From: Euonymus europaeus
Lineage: Eukaryota > Streptophyta > Magnoliopsida > Celastrales > Celastraceae
Length of the DNA: 64,000 nt
Assembly: GCA_963580455.1 (NCBI GenBank)
Contig: OY756970.1
Location: 16,244,001 to 16,308,000 of the forward strand
Reading direction: 5' to 3'
Part shown: positions 24,944 through 36,305 of the stretch, piece after piece
Layout: every line of letters starts with the position of its first letter
How positions within the stretch are numbered: position 1 is the first letter of the stretch
The notes under the pieces: model-generated
Told to the model about the DNA's origin: nothing
Database searches by the model: none
Seen by the model: only the letters and a program-made list of their open reading frames with translations
Translations under genes and position numbers: made by a program

Positions 24944-26018
24944 ATGAGTAGGAAAGGCAAAGAGGTTATGCAAAATACCGAAGGGGGGGCAACAAAATGG
25001 GATCAGCCACTTACAAAAGTTTTTCTGGATTTACTTATTGCTTGGAAGAAAAAGCACATGGGAACAATGAAGTGGGAAAAAATCAGTGATGAGTTTAAGC
25101 AACTTACCGGGTCCATATTCACCTCCCAGAAGTTGAAGACTAAGCATGACAATATGAAGCAAAATTGGCAGCTCTTCAATAGGTTGACCAATTCTGAGAC
25201 TGGATTGGGTTTTAATCCAGAGACTGGCATAGTGGATGCTTCAGATGACTGGTGGGAGGCAAGAATTGCTGTAAGTCGATTCTCCTTGTCGTTTTTTTTT
25301 ACTTGTACATTTCAGCCATTAATTTTGTACATTTTCAGTTATTAACTGATGATTTTGCATAAAATAGGAAAATCCACTATACAAGAAGTTCAAAACTGCT
25401 GGTTTGCCTTTGCGTGATGAGCAAGACCAATTGTGGGGTGGCAAGAATGCGACAGGTGAAGAGGCCATTGCACCGGCAACCGCTAATGACGGCCTAGATG
25501 ATGTTTTTGGCGCTGACTGCTACACCCCTCAACTGCCAACACAGACTTCACTCGATGACTTGGATGATTTGCACTCAACTGGTCATTCCCCTGTGAAGAC
25601 TACTACTCCAGGGCAGGAGTCCATGACAGCCGGGAAGAGAGCTCGTACTAGTGGTGGAAACCGGAATGGCAAAAGGATGGCTACTTCTGAAAATGGCAAA
25701 ACCAGTGAGTCATTGCATACTATGGTCGGCCTTGTTAGCACGCAGACTGATGAGCAGCGGGCCTATTTTGCTGTGAAAAAAGAGTACTACGAGGCCAAGA
25801 AGACTGAAAAGTACATCGATCCAACCTATGAGCAGGCCGTGAAGGCACTAGTAGAGCTCGATATTACAACTTCTCATCCGGAGATCTTCTACTATGGAAT
25901 AGAACTTTTCAATAATAGTTCTCAGAGGCTGCTGTTCTTGGCACTCCCCTCAAGTGCACGGTTTGGCTACCTGGAAAGGCTTTGGAAGAAAAGTGGTGAC
26001 ACTGGTCCACATGTGTGA
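24944..26018 (+). CDS. Harbinger-encoded SANT/Myb-like DNA-binding protein, two exons
   Basis: The second protein of plant PIF/Harbinger elements, thought to bind the transposon ends and bring the transposase into the nucleus. Exons 24944-25270 and 25368-26018 give 325 aa. Residues 15-110 form a Myb/SANT-like trihelix: KWDQPLTKVFLDLLIAW, MKWEKISDEF, the LKTKHDNMKQNWQLFNRL helix, GLGFNPETGIV and DDWWEARIAENPLYKKFK. The middle is acidic and low-complexity, followed by a basic, nuclear-signal-like patch (GKRARTSGGNRNGKR). The C-terminus (EIFYYGIELFNNSSQRLLFLALPS) matches the usual end of this family. The frame is intact. Confidence 0.85.
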
Positions 26019-26319
26019 TTTTGTAGTTGGATAGGGTTATGCTTGGATTATTGTTCTTTGTTTTAATTAGTATATTCTGAACCCGATAGCACCATGTATG
26101 TGCTAGTATTGTTTCAGGCTCTGTTATTCTAAACTACTTGGATTTAAATTTGTTTTTTCAGACTCTATGATATGAATTCCAATATGAATATGCTACTGTT
26201 ATGAAATCTTGCATCATTATGGATTTGTTTTCCCATTAGATTGTTGCATTAAGTCACTTGGAATTAATATGATTGTTTTGTAATTGAAACATGGATTTGT
26301 TTTTTTTTCCTGTAGAGAT

Positions 26320-27611
26320 ATGGATGATAGTAGCGAGAGCAGCGATAGTGATGACATGTATCGTAGACAGAAGATTATTATGCTAGGCATTACAACGTAC
26401 ATGTGTGAAGTTGCTAGCTCTTCGACAAATACTATCCCTAGAAATCCTTGTCGAACATGTGAGCTCACCGGAATCATGTGGGTAAAGGATGTCCTACAAG
26501 GTCATCCGATACGTTGCTATCAGACTTTCCGAATGGGCGTGAACACTTTTAGAAACTTGTGCAGGGTCTTGAGAGATGACTACGGCTTAAGGGGCAGTAG
26601 AAGAACTACCATCCCAGAAATGGTTGCTATTTTGGTGTACGCTCTAGCTCATTCCCAATCGAATCGAGATCTTCAAGAACGCTTTGTACATTCTGGGGAG
26701 ACTATCAGTCGATACATCCATGTGGTACTTAGGGCCATGATGTCATTGTCAGTAGATATCATTAAACCTAGGGGGAATCAACTAAATGAAACCCCTAGGT
26801 ACATACGAGAGCATGGGAAAATAGCTTATCGATATATTTTTCGAGATTGTGTTGGAGCTCTGGATGGGACACACATCCCAGCTGTTATCTCCGCAGACAG
26901 ACGTGACAAATACATTGGGAGAAAAGGGATACCTACACAGAATGTCTTAGCATTATGTGACTTTGACATGTTGTATACGTACGTGTCTGCAGGCTGGGAG
27001 GGTTCGGCCCATGACCAGCGAGTTCTTGATCATTCTATTCGTACGGAGAGGCTGAACTTCCCGCACCCACCACCAGGTAAAAATTAATTGAAAATTCATT
27101 TTTTTATTTCATTAACTATTTGTTTCACTCTATATTTGTAGGGAAGTATTACTTGGTTGATGCAGGATATGCCAACAGAACTGGATATCTTGCACCATAC
27201 AAAGGAGATAGATACCACATTCCAGCTTACAGAGATGGAGCACCGGCTACTGGGGCTCGAGAAATATTCAACAAGGCACACGCGAGACTGAGAAATGTTA
27301 TTGAGAGGACATTTGGGGTCACCAAGAAAAAATGGAGAATATTGGGTGACATGCCTTCTTACTCTTCGAAGGACCAAGCTCGATTTGTGATTGCTTGTAT
27401 GACGCTCCACAACTTTATTAGAATTGATGCTCGGAATGATGAAGACTTTCATGAATATGCCTCTACATCGGCTAGTGTGTCGAATATGGAGGTGGATATT
27501 GATCCCGAGGATGACGTAGAGATGGATGACACAGTTGTGGTTGACGATACTGACATGACAGCATTTCGGGACGTAGTAGCAGGACAGTTATATAGTTCAA
27601 GTACGAGATAG
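26320..27611 (+). CDS. PIF/Harbinger DDE transposase, two exons
   Basis: Catalyses excision and reinsertion of the element. Exons 26320-27076 and 27142-27611 join in frame (PPPG|KYYLVDAGY) to 408 aa. Residues 54-140 carry the family's N-terminal helical region (FRMGVNTFRNLCRVLRDDYGL). The catalytic triad is present: Asp182 in GALDGTHIP, Asp232 in GWEGSAHDQRVL and Glu307 in NVIERTFGVTKKKW. The post-catalytic CMTLHNFIR motif is also present, and the tail is acidic. A TTTTTCCTGTAG just before the ATG hints that the true first exon may lie upstream. No stop or frameshift was found, so the enzyme may be functional. Confidence 0.88.
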
Positions 27612-28667
27612 TAGTATATTTTATTTTGTAAAAAAGGCTAACATAAGATGTAGTTCGATTATGTATTTGAATTATATGGAAGTATGTACAGTTAACTTAA
27701 TTATGAAAACAAACTTTAATTATTATACTAAAATATTAATTTGAATATTCAAAATGTTGAAGTATTTATAACTTCTTTTTTTGGTAAAAAATACTAGGAG
27801 GCGAAATATTGTTTGTAATTTCAAATTTTCCTTTTAATATTTATTTATATTAAAAAGAAAAAGATAAGAGCATTTATTTTTTTTAATCATTTTCTTAATC
27901 ATTTTATTACTAATTTAATAATATTTGTCAAATTTGAATAAGAAAATCTGGAAATATGTGGAAAATTTTAAAATATTTTAATATTTATATTAAAAAGAAA
28001 AAGATATGACATATATTTTTTAATCATTTTATCACTAATTTAATAATATTTGTGAATTTTTAATAAAAAATTCTGGAAATATGTCGAAAATTTTAAAAAA
28101 TTGGAATATTTTATATTAAAAAAGTCAAAAATATGATCTTTTTTTTATATTTATTTTACAGTCTTCAGGAGTATGTTAATAATTGTAAAAAATTTCTAAA
28201 TTTTTTATGAATAAATCCGGAAAGATGTAAAAAATTTTAACAATATTGTAATATTGTAATATCTATATTTTAAAAACCGAAAATATGAGAATTTTTTTTT
28301 AAAGAAAAGGGATCTGTAATAATATTTTCTGAAATAGGTTAATTTTTTAAAATATATTTGTTATAAAAGATCTAAAAATATTTTAATATTACTAAAAATG
28401 TTTGAGAAGTTGAGTAAAAAATGTAAAAAGTGTTAAAAATTTTAAAATAGTCGTATTGTAAAAAAAATTAATTTTAAATAAATATAAATTGCATTTGTAA
28501 ATTTATTTGTACTACTACCCATGTATGTAATTTGTCACAGCATATATGTTTTTTCAGAAAAAAGTTAACCAAACACCCACAGCATTTTAAACAGCATATA
28601 TGCCAGCATTTTAAGCAGCATATACGCTACCAGCATATAAGCTTTATTATATGCTACATGCTATATT

Positions 28668-28684
28668 GTTTACCAAACGCACCC
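28668..28684 (-). repeat. Right terminal inverted repeat of the Harbinger element
   Basis: On the plus strand this reads GTTTACCAAACGCACCC, followed by TAT. It is the imperfect inverse of the left terminus. Confidence 0.75.
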
Positions 28685-30119
28685 TATATATTAAGTCTTG
28701 TAGCCTTTAATTAATTTTCTGGATTTTTTAATTGCTTGAGCGACAACCTTGTGGTGGATCTTTCTAGAGTCAAATTGTATGGACTCGGAAGGTCTTAAAT
28801 GAAATCATCAATATCCTTGCGGTTACGCCCGAAATTTTGGCCCAACTTATCTTGTTGTCAGGTGAGAAATTTGCATGCACGTGGCTCGAACGATCCTGCG
28901 TACTTTAGCTATATTTAAATATGTCATTCTCAGTAAAAGAAAAAATAATGTATTGTTTAAATATGATCATAACTATTTTTGTATGTAAGATTTAATCATT
29001 TAATACTAGCTATGATTATATATCGATGTTGGTAGTCATCCTAACAAAAAATATCACAAACTCTTCGTAATTCTTTGTGGTAGCACATATACCACAGGAT
29101 TTAGAGGCAAATTTTGGGTTCAAAAATTCGAATTCATGAGCAATTAATGTCTCTATTGAGATATTTTTGAGATGTTTGTTGTTGGAATACTTTAACCTTT
29201 CTGTTAATATATAGCCAAGTCGGGTAATACAGAAATTATTTGTATATTATATATTGTACAATTTTTTTATGTTTGCTCAACTTAGATTAAGTAAATCATT
29301 TTTATCACTCTTACATGGGCTCAGAAATAATGATAAAAAGATGTGCAAAAATATTATAGTTTGTGTTTTTTTACTCAGAAGAGTTGAATGTCAAAAATCA
29401 AGGTTTTGGGGCAATGCCGTTGTGTTTGGCACTCCCAAAGGGAGAGAAACTTGCTGCTATCCAATGCACTTATTCGCGTCGAGACGCAAACTAACCTTTC
29501 AATACAGAAGCGGAGTTGCAGACAGTGGCGGAGTCTATATATTTTCTTTTTTATTTATTAAGTGTTTTATATAAGGTTCATTTGTTACAATCAATGAAAA
29601 ATTAGGTAATTTTTTAATAAATAATCCAAAAAAAATAATCCGGGAGCAATCCCCTCAACCCTAGGCTCTCCTCATGTGAATTCCTGGCTCCACTCCTAGT
29701 TGCAGATTATCTGGCCAAAAAGGGACTGAGGAAGATGAACTATATGTGACTTGATTTGCGTAGAATGCGTTATATATGTTGTTCACTTTTTATCTTGTTT
29801 TTATTGTGCTGTTTAGGTTCCTAACTAGCCAAGAAACAGATGCGACTCTTGAGCTCGCCTCAGTGTTTCTATCATAACTTTCCACTCTGATATGCGATTC
29901 AACAAGGATTTCTTGCAATGATTGCAGGCCTAAAATGCACGCCAAAGTGATCTACACCATTCAAATGTGATTTACATGGTTTCAAGTGGGATAGTGATAG
30001 CCCACATGAATGGTGGAAATTGCATTAAACACACATTGCACCTTAAAATAATTGCAGTCTCAACCCTATGCAATCGGGGTGAACTTTATATGCATGTAAA
30101 CCAGACTCAAACAGGGATG
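28685..30119. other. Intergenic DNA with no supported gene
   Basis: Between the Harbinger element and the solo-LTR candidate I see no exon-like coding. The frame at 29254-29574 lacks conserved motifs. Words such as CAGTGGCGGAGTC and CCTGGCTCCACTCCTAG near 29520-29700 look like retrotransposon debris but could not be placed. Confidence 0.4.
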
Positions 30120-32335
30120 GACCCTGTAATACCTTGTCCCGGAAAAATAGGAAAATAAATATATAAAATTAATAACATTAATTAGATTAAGGCTTAAATA
30201 AAAAGAAAAAAAAATGTGAGTCAAAAAGTTAAATCCTTGAAGGGGCTTAATAGTATAAAAAGTTAAATTCTTGTTCGTCTTGTTGTATTTTTGCTCTTGT
30301 TGTTTCCTTCCTTTTTACTTGGGTTAGGTTTATGTCCCTTCATTGTGAACCCCCGAAGAAGAAGAAGGGTTTTTCTTCTTCTTCCATAATATAAAATTAG
30401 TCTGTTTTTTTAAAAAAAAAAATAAAACAATAAAAAAATAAAATTGTAATAGTCAAAGTCAAAAGTTAAAAGAAAAGATTTTTTCTTTTAAAAGGACCAG
30501 ACTTCCACCTTCGGTGGAAGTCTATTTCTCACTTTTGGAGCTACTTCTCACTTATGGAGAACACACGCACACACGGGTCATGACACTGATTTTTCCAGCA
30601 ACTTTCCGGCGACTTCCCGACCATTTTTCCGGCCAATACAGGTTCTTCACATGTGAGACAACAAGGCCACAACATTTGCCTAGCAGAAGAAAGAAGGATT
30701 GAGGTAAACTTTGATTCTAAAATTTTTAGGTTTAAGTGGATGTTGGAGATTTTGAGATTCATGGACAAGTTTATTGTTGGGTAGTTTAAATTAAATCTAT
30801 ATTGTGTTACAAAATAGGCTCAAATGGGAGATTTGAACTAAATCAAATAAGGAGTCCATTCTTGGTGGGTTTTGAGATAATACAAGAAGGAGGTGAGATT
30901 TTCTTGACAACATTGCTTTAATTAAGTGTAGTTTGATATTAAAGAAAAAATATTAGATAGTGGATTATGAAGTTTAGTCTTTAATTGAATGACGAATTAT
31001 GAGATTTTTAGAGAAATGGGAGATTGGGGAATATGGAACTTGAGACTTTGAGTTTTTATTTTATTTTATTAGTGTTTATTGAAACAAATGAAATATATTT
31101 TATTAGATTGTAGCTTAAATTGGGATGGGGGATTATATGCGGTTGAAGAAAGTTTGGGCAAATTTTATAGGTTGTATGTCTCGGACTTGGACAAGGTTTG
31201 CGATATTGATGGGAATTCGCGATTAATACGAGGTAGGGATTTCTATTTCTCTTCTTTGTTAAACTTTCCTTGTTCCTAAAACATTTGGGCTCCTCTTAAT
31301 TGTTCCAAGAGAGCCAAACCCGTTATATAATTTGTGGTAAGACCTTTCCTTTGATTGATTGTATGTACATACACATTTATCCCTAAACGTGTTAAGTTCG
31401 ATTGACACGTGTTTGGATCTTCATGTGATGTGAGTTATGTGACATTGTATTCAAATTATTTTTAAATGTGCATTTAGAGGCATGATGGATCACCGAATAA
31501 GGGTTCAGGTGTTTCCATGTTTAGGATTGGTGGTTCGGGGTTGGTGATTTTATTGTGATATGGAATGGAAAGAAAAAAAAAGAAAACTGTATTGAGAGAT
31601 TTTCACATTCTCCATGGATTTACCGGGCGGACCAATTTACGGTGTCGGTGAATATGGTGAAGGATGAAGGCGTGGGAGCGATCCACGACCTCACCGGAGT
31701 CATGTGATAGGTGTTTGGAGGTTCGGATGGGTGTACGGAGACATTGCTTACATAGCATATTGCTGCATATATTCCGTTCTTCACATTTCTGCCTTTGTTT
31801 GCTATTCTCTTTGATATCCCTACTGAGCCTTTGGCTCATCCTATTCATTTCCTATCATTTCAGGTGAGCCATCTACTAGTGCAGGTACTCCAAATCAACA
31901 GGAAGGGGCTTGACTGTAATGGCCTGACATAGTAGAGTTGTTCATAATATTAATCTGTTTCTTATTTATGGTACGGGAGAAATTTTACATTTGTTTACTC
32001 AATGGTGAGTGATTGAATTTTTACTGGTATGATATAAGTATTTTGGATGGGTCGAGAGGGGACTCCGTGTGATCGGAACTCCTGTGCCGTATGTATTACG
32101 TTTGTGATTACTGTGGAACATCTGAGGGGCTCGTAATATGGAGGATGTTTGGATTTTGCTGGTTTGGTTATAGAAGTGCTTTTTTAAATTTTGTGCAGGG
32201 TGACACTCTTCAATTTATGGGGAGATGCTGCCAAATTTTTTGTTGAAATCTTATGTCAGTTTGTGACAAGTCAAGTGTGAGTTCATGTCTTTTGTCGTTT
32301 AGCTTACGTTCCGCGGGTCAGGCCGTGACAGACCC
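30120..32335 (+). mobile_element. Solo long terminal repeat (about 2.2 kb) with GACCC target duplication
   Basis: The sequence from TGTAATACCTTGTCCCGG (30125) to GGGTCAGGCCGTGACA (32330) begins with TG and ends with CA. It is flanked on both sides by the same five bases, GACCC (30120-30124 and 32331-32335). It contains no polyprotein frame, primer-binding site or second LTR, so a solo LTR left by recombination is the simplest reading. A long LTR of this kind suggests a Ty3/gypsy-type parent. Inside, 30499-30521 forms a hairpin with a 10-bp stem (GACTTCCACC/GGTGGAAGTC) and a 3-base loop. The superfamily is inferred, not seen. Confidence 0.6.
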
Positions 32336-33190
32336 AACCCGCTCAACATATGGGGTCGGGTTCATAGAGGGAAGATAAAAAGTTTAGGGGGGGGGGGGGG
32401 TTAGGGCAGCGATTTTTTTTAAGGATTATTTATTAAAAAATGATTAGTTTAAGAAAAATATGTCACCTTATTCATGATTTTTATTTTTTAAGGCTAAAAA
32501 AATAAGAAAATTTTGTGAAAACCGGCCTTCGGATAAGGAAACAAAACTTGAAGGTTTTTAATGACTCTTTTGATAATATTAGTGAATTGTGGAGTGTTTA
32601 AAGTGATTGTATACAATTACACTCCCATGCCATTTGTGTCAATAATCTTACCATGTCTATCACAAAAATCATGTAATCTTAAATCTATACCCACATATTG
32701 GGCCAAAATCAGAGAACTAAACCACTTTTGAGCTTTAAAAAATAAAAAATTCCTCTAAGCCAAGTATGCAACTAAACATTAGGTAGGATAAAAAAGAAAA
32801 ATGTTATGAGATCAAAAATAAAATTTATCATATAAATATGTAAAAAATAATAAAAATTAGTGGGATCAATTGAACCATACCTTATGCCTTGGGTCCGCAC
32901 CTGGACTCAAATCAATAAAACTACTTTTCATCTAATGGCAAACAACGTTTAAAGACTCAAACTTGAGGTCAAAGTTGACGAAGTCCATGTTGTAAAATCG
33001 AGACGAGTCAACAGTGACTGAAATCAGTTGTCTTGTGAGGGCCAAATTGGGCTTCCAATCCCATATTGGGCCCCAGCACTTGACAGCCCTGAGCTCATCT
33101 TTCTCAACAAAAAAATGTCGGAAAGATGGTCCATAGACATAAAGCTAAGGTTCAGTTTCATTGAGAATCTTTTTGAAAAAACTTTCAATA
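32336..33190. other. Low-complexity intergenic DNA with a 14-base G run
   Basis: A run of 14 G occurs at about 32387-32400, followed by AT-rich sequence. No gene is supported. The homopolymer length is the least reliable base call in the window. Confidence 0.4.
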
Positions 33191-33194
33191 TCTT

Positions 33195-33450
33195 TGCTAT
33201 ATTTTTTTTTTCTTATTTGATGAATTTTGTTTTTCGAAAAATATAAAAAAAACCTCAAAATACGGTGGTGCTGATCTCTTGATGGTGTCCATATGAGTAG
33301 TCTCATACACTGTTAATCCACTTGAGTAGAAACCCAAATCATAGATTGCCAACTCAAACAAATCAGAGCTTGAATCACTCTCTGCTCCATCATCTACATC
33401 ATCGTTCAATTTCCTCAGCTGCTCATTCTTCTTGTAAATCCATCGCTGAA
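33195..33450 (-). pseudogene. Relic resembling the C-terminal part of a BIG GRAIN 1-like protein
   Basis: On the minus strand a stretch of about 75 codons reads RWIYKKNEQLRKLNDD, then DGAESDSSSDLFEL, then GLTVYETTHMDTIKR. From memory, the combination of a basic WIYKKN segment, an acidic SDSSSDLFEL motif and a VYETT motif is typical of the C-terminus of plant BIG GRAIN 1-like proteins, plant regulators linked to auxin response. An in-frame stop lies a few codons upstream, the N-terminal region is missing, and the motif region runs into unrelated sequence, so it is probably a relic. It sits between CRC and AP1, where Arabidopsis also has a gene of this family. An alternative is another small family with the SDSSSDLFE motif, such as PHYTOCHROME KINASE SUBSTRATE. 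Confidence 0.45.
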
Positions 33451-34694
33451 TTTGACCTTATTTTCAGGTCTTTGTAACTACTGATGTGTGTTTGTGCAAA
33501 AGCAGGCGAAGAACTTTCTATCGGCTAGTATCGAATTCGAGCTTTGAAAATGACTAATGCTGCAGGAGGAAAGACTCTCTAAATCACTATATATCATTGT
33601 GCACTTTATTCTTTACATGCTTTGTTTGATTTTGTGTATTGATCATTTGATTGATGTTGTAATTGTATTAGTAAACGTTTCTCTAAACCATTATTGTGAC
33701 TTTTCTGGAACACTAATATGTCTTTGCATAGTTCATATAAGTAGACTTCAAATTTTGATATGAATTTTTGATATAATATTCATTAAGGTATTGTGATATT
33801 ACATACCAAATTTCATTACATTTCGACTTAAATTGTTAGGTCAAATAACTTTTATCCGATTGGTGTGCAGATTTGTATTTTTGATATTGTGTTGTTGTGA
33901 TTCTTGTGTGTTTGTTAACGTATTATTCATTACATATTGTATCACATATTACACTTGAATGAAATTTAATTAGGATAATCATTAGAGGCCAAATTTTATT
34001 GTTACTTGATATTTAATAATTAAGGGTGACAATATTTGCATACCACTTATTCCCAATGTCACCCCATTAACAATTTTTGAAACCTAATCTAATACACCCC
34101 AACGCACACCACTATTTGCACACCACATTAATAGTTTCTAAACCCTAATCGGCGCGACTTGCATTTTGCATGTCTTGTGATATGGTTCCTCACTTCGACG
34201 TGACCTACGCCACTTTTGAGCAACCTTCTCATGCTTCCAACCTGGTTCCTCACATCGACGAGCAGCTTTCGTCACCACTCTAAGTATCGCACTCTTTTGC
34301 CTTCTACTTACTGTGTTTTCAGCTCTGCTTTTACTCCAATTTTGATTTTTTCTATGAGGCATTGTTTTTTGGAGCCTGTGCGATTTCTCCATGATTTTTC
34401 ACAAGCTACTACCCTGGTTTGATTTGAGATTGTTGTTCCAGTTTCCTATCTGTGTTGATTTGGGTTGCAGCTTGCTGCATTGGATTTGTTGTACTAGATT
34501 TATTACTTAGTTGATATCCTTGTCTCATTTGAATATGATAATTATTCTCAGTTCTACCTCTTCCACCGGTGTCACTTCCTTCCTCCTATCCTTCTTTCAC
34601 GTGGCTCTGATTTGCAGTTGTAATATATAGCACTATCCATAATTAATTGTTGAAATTATCATATGAGATTGCTTTTGCAATTTCAGGACATAAT
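33451..34694. other. Intergenic DNA with no supported gene
   Basis: AT-rich, with only short open frames lacking motifs. The opposing frames at 34138-34422 overlap each other and carry no recognisable domain. Confidence 0.4.
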
Positions 34695-35199
34695 TTACCA
34701 TCTTCTTGTGTTTTTTTTTTATAAAGAGGACGGTACCTCTGAATTTTATTAATTGCCTCGCTTATGGCGGAGGAATACCGTGGTTACATTAAGAAGAGAA
34801 AAACCAAAGGAACAACCACTACCAAAAAACCAAAAAGACAACCAAAAAAATAAGAAACCACCGCTCAACCGCAACTTCAACAGCCCTTAAAAAACACCCC
34901 ATAAAAAACTGCACAAAGCAACAAAATACAACCAGGAAACCTGCACATGCCTAGCCAAAGCTTCACAGCTTTCACAAATAGAAGCCTTGCCTCCTCTATA
35001 TGGAATCAGGATCCACAAAACTAAGAAGAAACAGAACTCACCAATAATCGAAGACCAAAAGCTCTCCAAGCTAAAAACCTCTCCAAGAAATACAAGAAAA
35101 GAACAATAGAAAGCATGCCTTACACTAGGCATGAGAAAGAGCCAGTAGGATGCCATGCAATCTAAAACATGAGCACGTCTTACCATCTTCTTGTGTTTT
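34695..35199 (-). mobile_element. 5'-truncated LINE-type insertion with 20-bp target-site duplications
   Basis: The word TTACCATCTTCTTGTGTTTT occurs at 34695-34714 and again at 35180-35199, enclosing 465 bp. The insert begins on the plus strand with a T run and TATAAAGAGGACGGTACCTCTGAATTTTATT-like sequence. Read on the minus strand it therefore ends in a poly(A) tail after GGCAATTAATAAAATTCAGAGG. Long target duplications, a 3' A tail and a truncated 5' end are the signature of target-primed reverse transcription. No reverse transcriptase motif is left, so the clade cannot be named. The pre-insertion site can be reconstructed by eye as GTGTTTT followed by CCTAGG. Confidence 0.7.
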
Positions 35200-36305
35200 C
35201 CTAGGTTTTTTAATTGGATAATTTTTTTTATATAATTCAGAGATTGTATTATTAGACAAAGAAAGAAAGTGGAGGAACAAGCCAAACAAGGGAAGCATCC
35301 ATAACCCTAAGCAACCCAAACTGCCCGAAACAACAAACAAAACAGAAAAAAGTAACCCAAATAGGCCAAACACCCACTTTCCAGTCCCTAGGAGGGAAGA
35401 AACAAGCCAAACACTACAGTCCTAAGCAACCTAACGACAACTACAAAAATCGAAAGGAAAAAAAACCTAATATCCAAGCCAAGGCAAACATAAACCAGAA
35501 GAACAACTATTAAAGCAGAGATACAAACAATCAGAAGAAGATAACCTATCAGGAAACCAAGTTACTCTCAAGTTTGAACGGAAACACACTACGATGTTTT
35601 TTTAGCACAGAGAATGAGGTGATGAAGATTTGAACTCAAGACAAATTTAAACGGACATATAAATATGAGTGTCATCTCAGGTACTCGTGGTTTACGATGA
35701 GAGTTGGATCTCTATTCAATTACATTAAAATATATATTAATTTCTATTTAATTTAGAATACACCAAGAGTATATTTACAGTTACTAACTTACTATTACCA
35801 GGGCACCCGCACCTATTACTAGGGCAATCGCACCATACCCACGTTCATCCGAAATGTATTTCAACTGACCACTGCATAACATGACGACCAATGTGGTATT
35901 TATATTTGTCTCTCTGACATGATTCTAAATGCCCCTCCCTTGTAAACTCGACACCTATTAGGTTTAAGTCATTGGAATTTGAAGGTTGCTGTCAAATTTT
36001 CTACTTTGCAGTCACACATGCACACAGTCATCACTAGTCACTACGGAAGAAAGTAAAAGTTTAGTTTTTTTTTCCCCTCAAAAGAAAACTTAAAGAGAGG
36101 AATAGTACTTCACCTACAAAAGACACTATTCACATTTCTTTCTTGCACTGAACAGGGAAGAGGAGGAGCATAATTTGGAAACCATATATATCCACAGTGA
36201 GAGACAGAGAGAGAGAGAAGGGATCATATTCCTATTATTATTTTAGCAAAAACAGTAGATTTATTATTAAATTAATATTTATAGAGGATGAAAAAAACAG
36301 AATAT
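35200..36305. other. Intergenic DNA upstream of the SEP-like pseudogene, with a second LINE-tail-like tract
   Basis: Near 35218-35260 the sequence ATAATTTTTTTTATATAATTCAGAGATTGTATTATTAGAC resembles, on the minus strand, another LINE 3' end with an A tail; I found no matching target duplication. Nearer 36130-36230 the sequence becomes leader-like (GAGAGACAGAGAGAGAGAGA), as expected for the old promoter and 5' UTR of the MADS relic that follows. Confidence 0.4.

Larger units (their letters stand above)
22886..28684 (+). mobile_element. PIF/Harbinger DNA transposon, apparently complete (5799 bp)
   Basis: The element is bounded by terminal inverted repeats. The left end GGGGCTGTTTGGCAAAC pairs with the right end read on the minus strand, GGGTGCGTTTGGTAAAC, matching at 13 of 17 positions. 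Both ends resemble PIF/Tourist termini. TAT lies directly outside each end and may be the 3-bp target duplication, although TTA/TAA is usual for this superfamily. Subterminal DNA on both sides is rich in AGCATATA or AGCATGTAAGC-like words. Inside are the two genes expected of an autonomous Harbinger: a SANT/Myb-like DNA-binding protein (24944-26018) and a DDE transposase (26320-27611), both on the plus strand and both uninterrupted. The left noncoding arm contains a tandem duplication. The right arm (27612-28500) is very AT-rich. Confidence 0.85.

Noticed and set aside
34887..35373. Hydrophobic open frames on the minus strand suggesting a membrane protein
   Set aside because: They straddle the LINE insertion and its target duplication, so they cannot be a single old gene.
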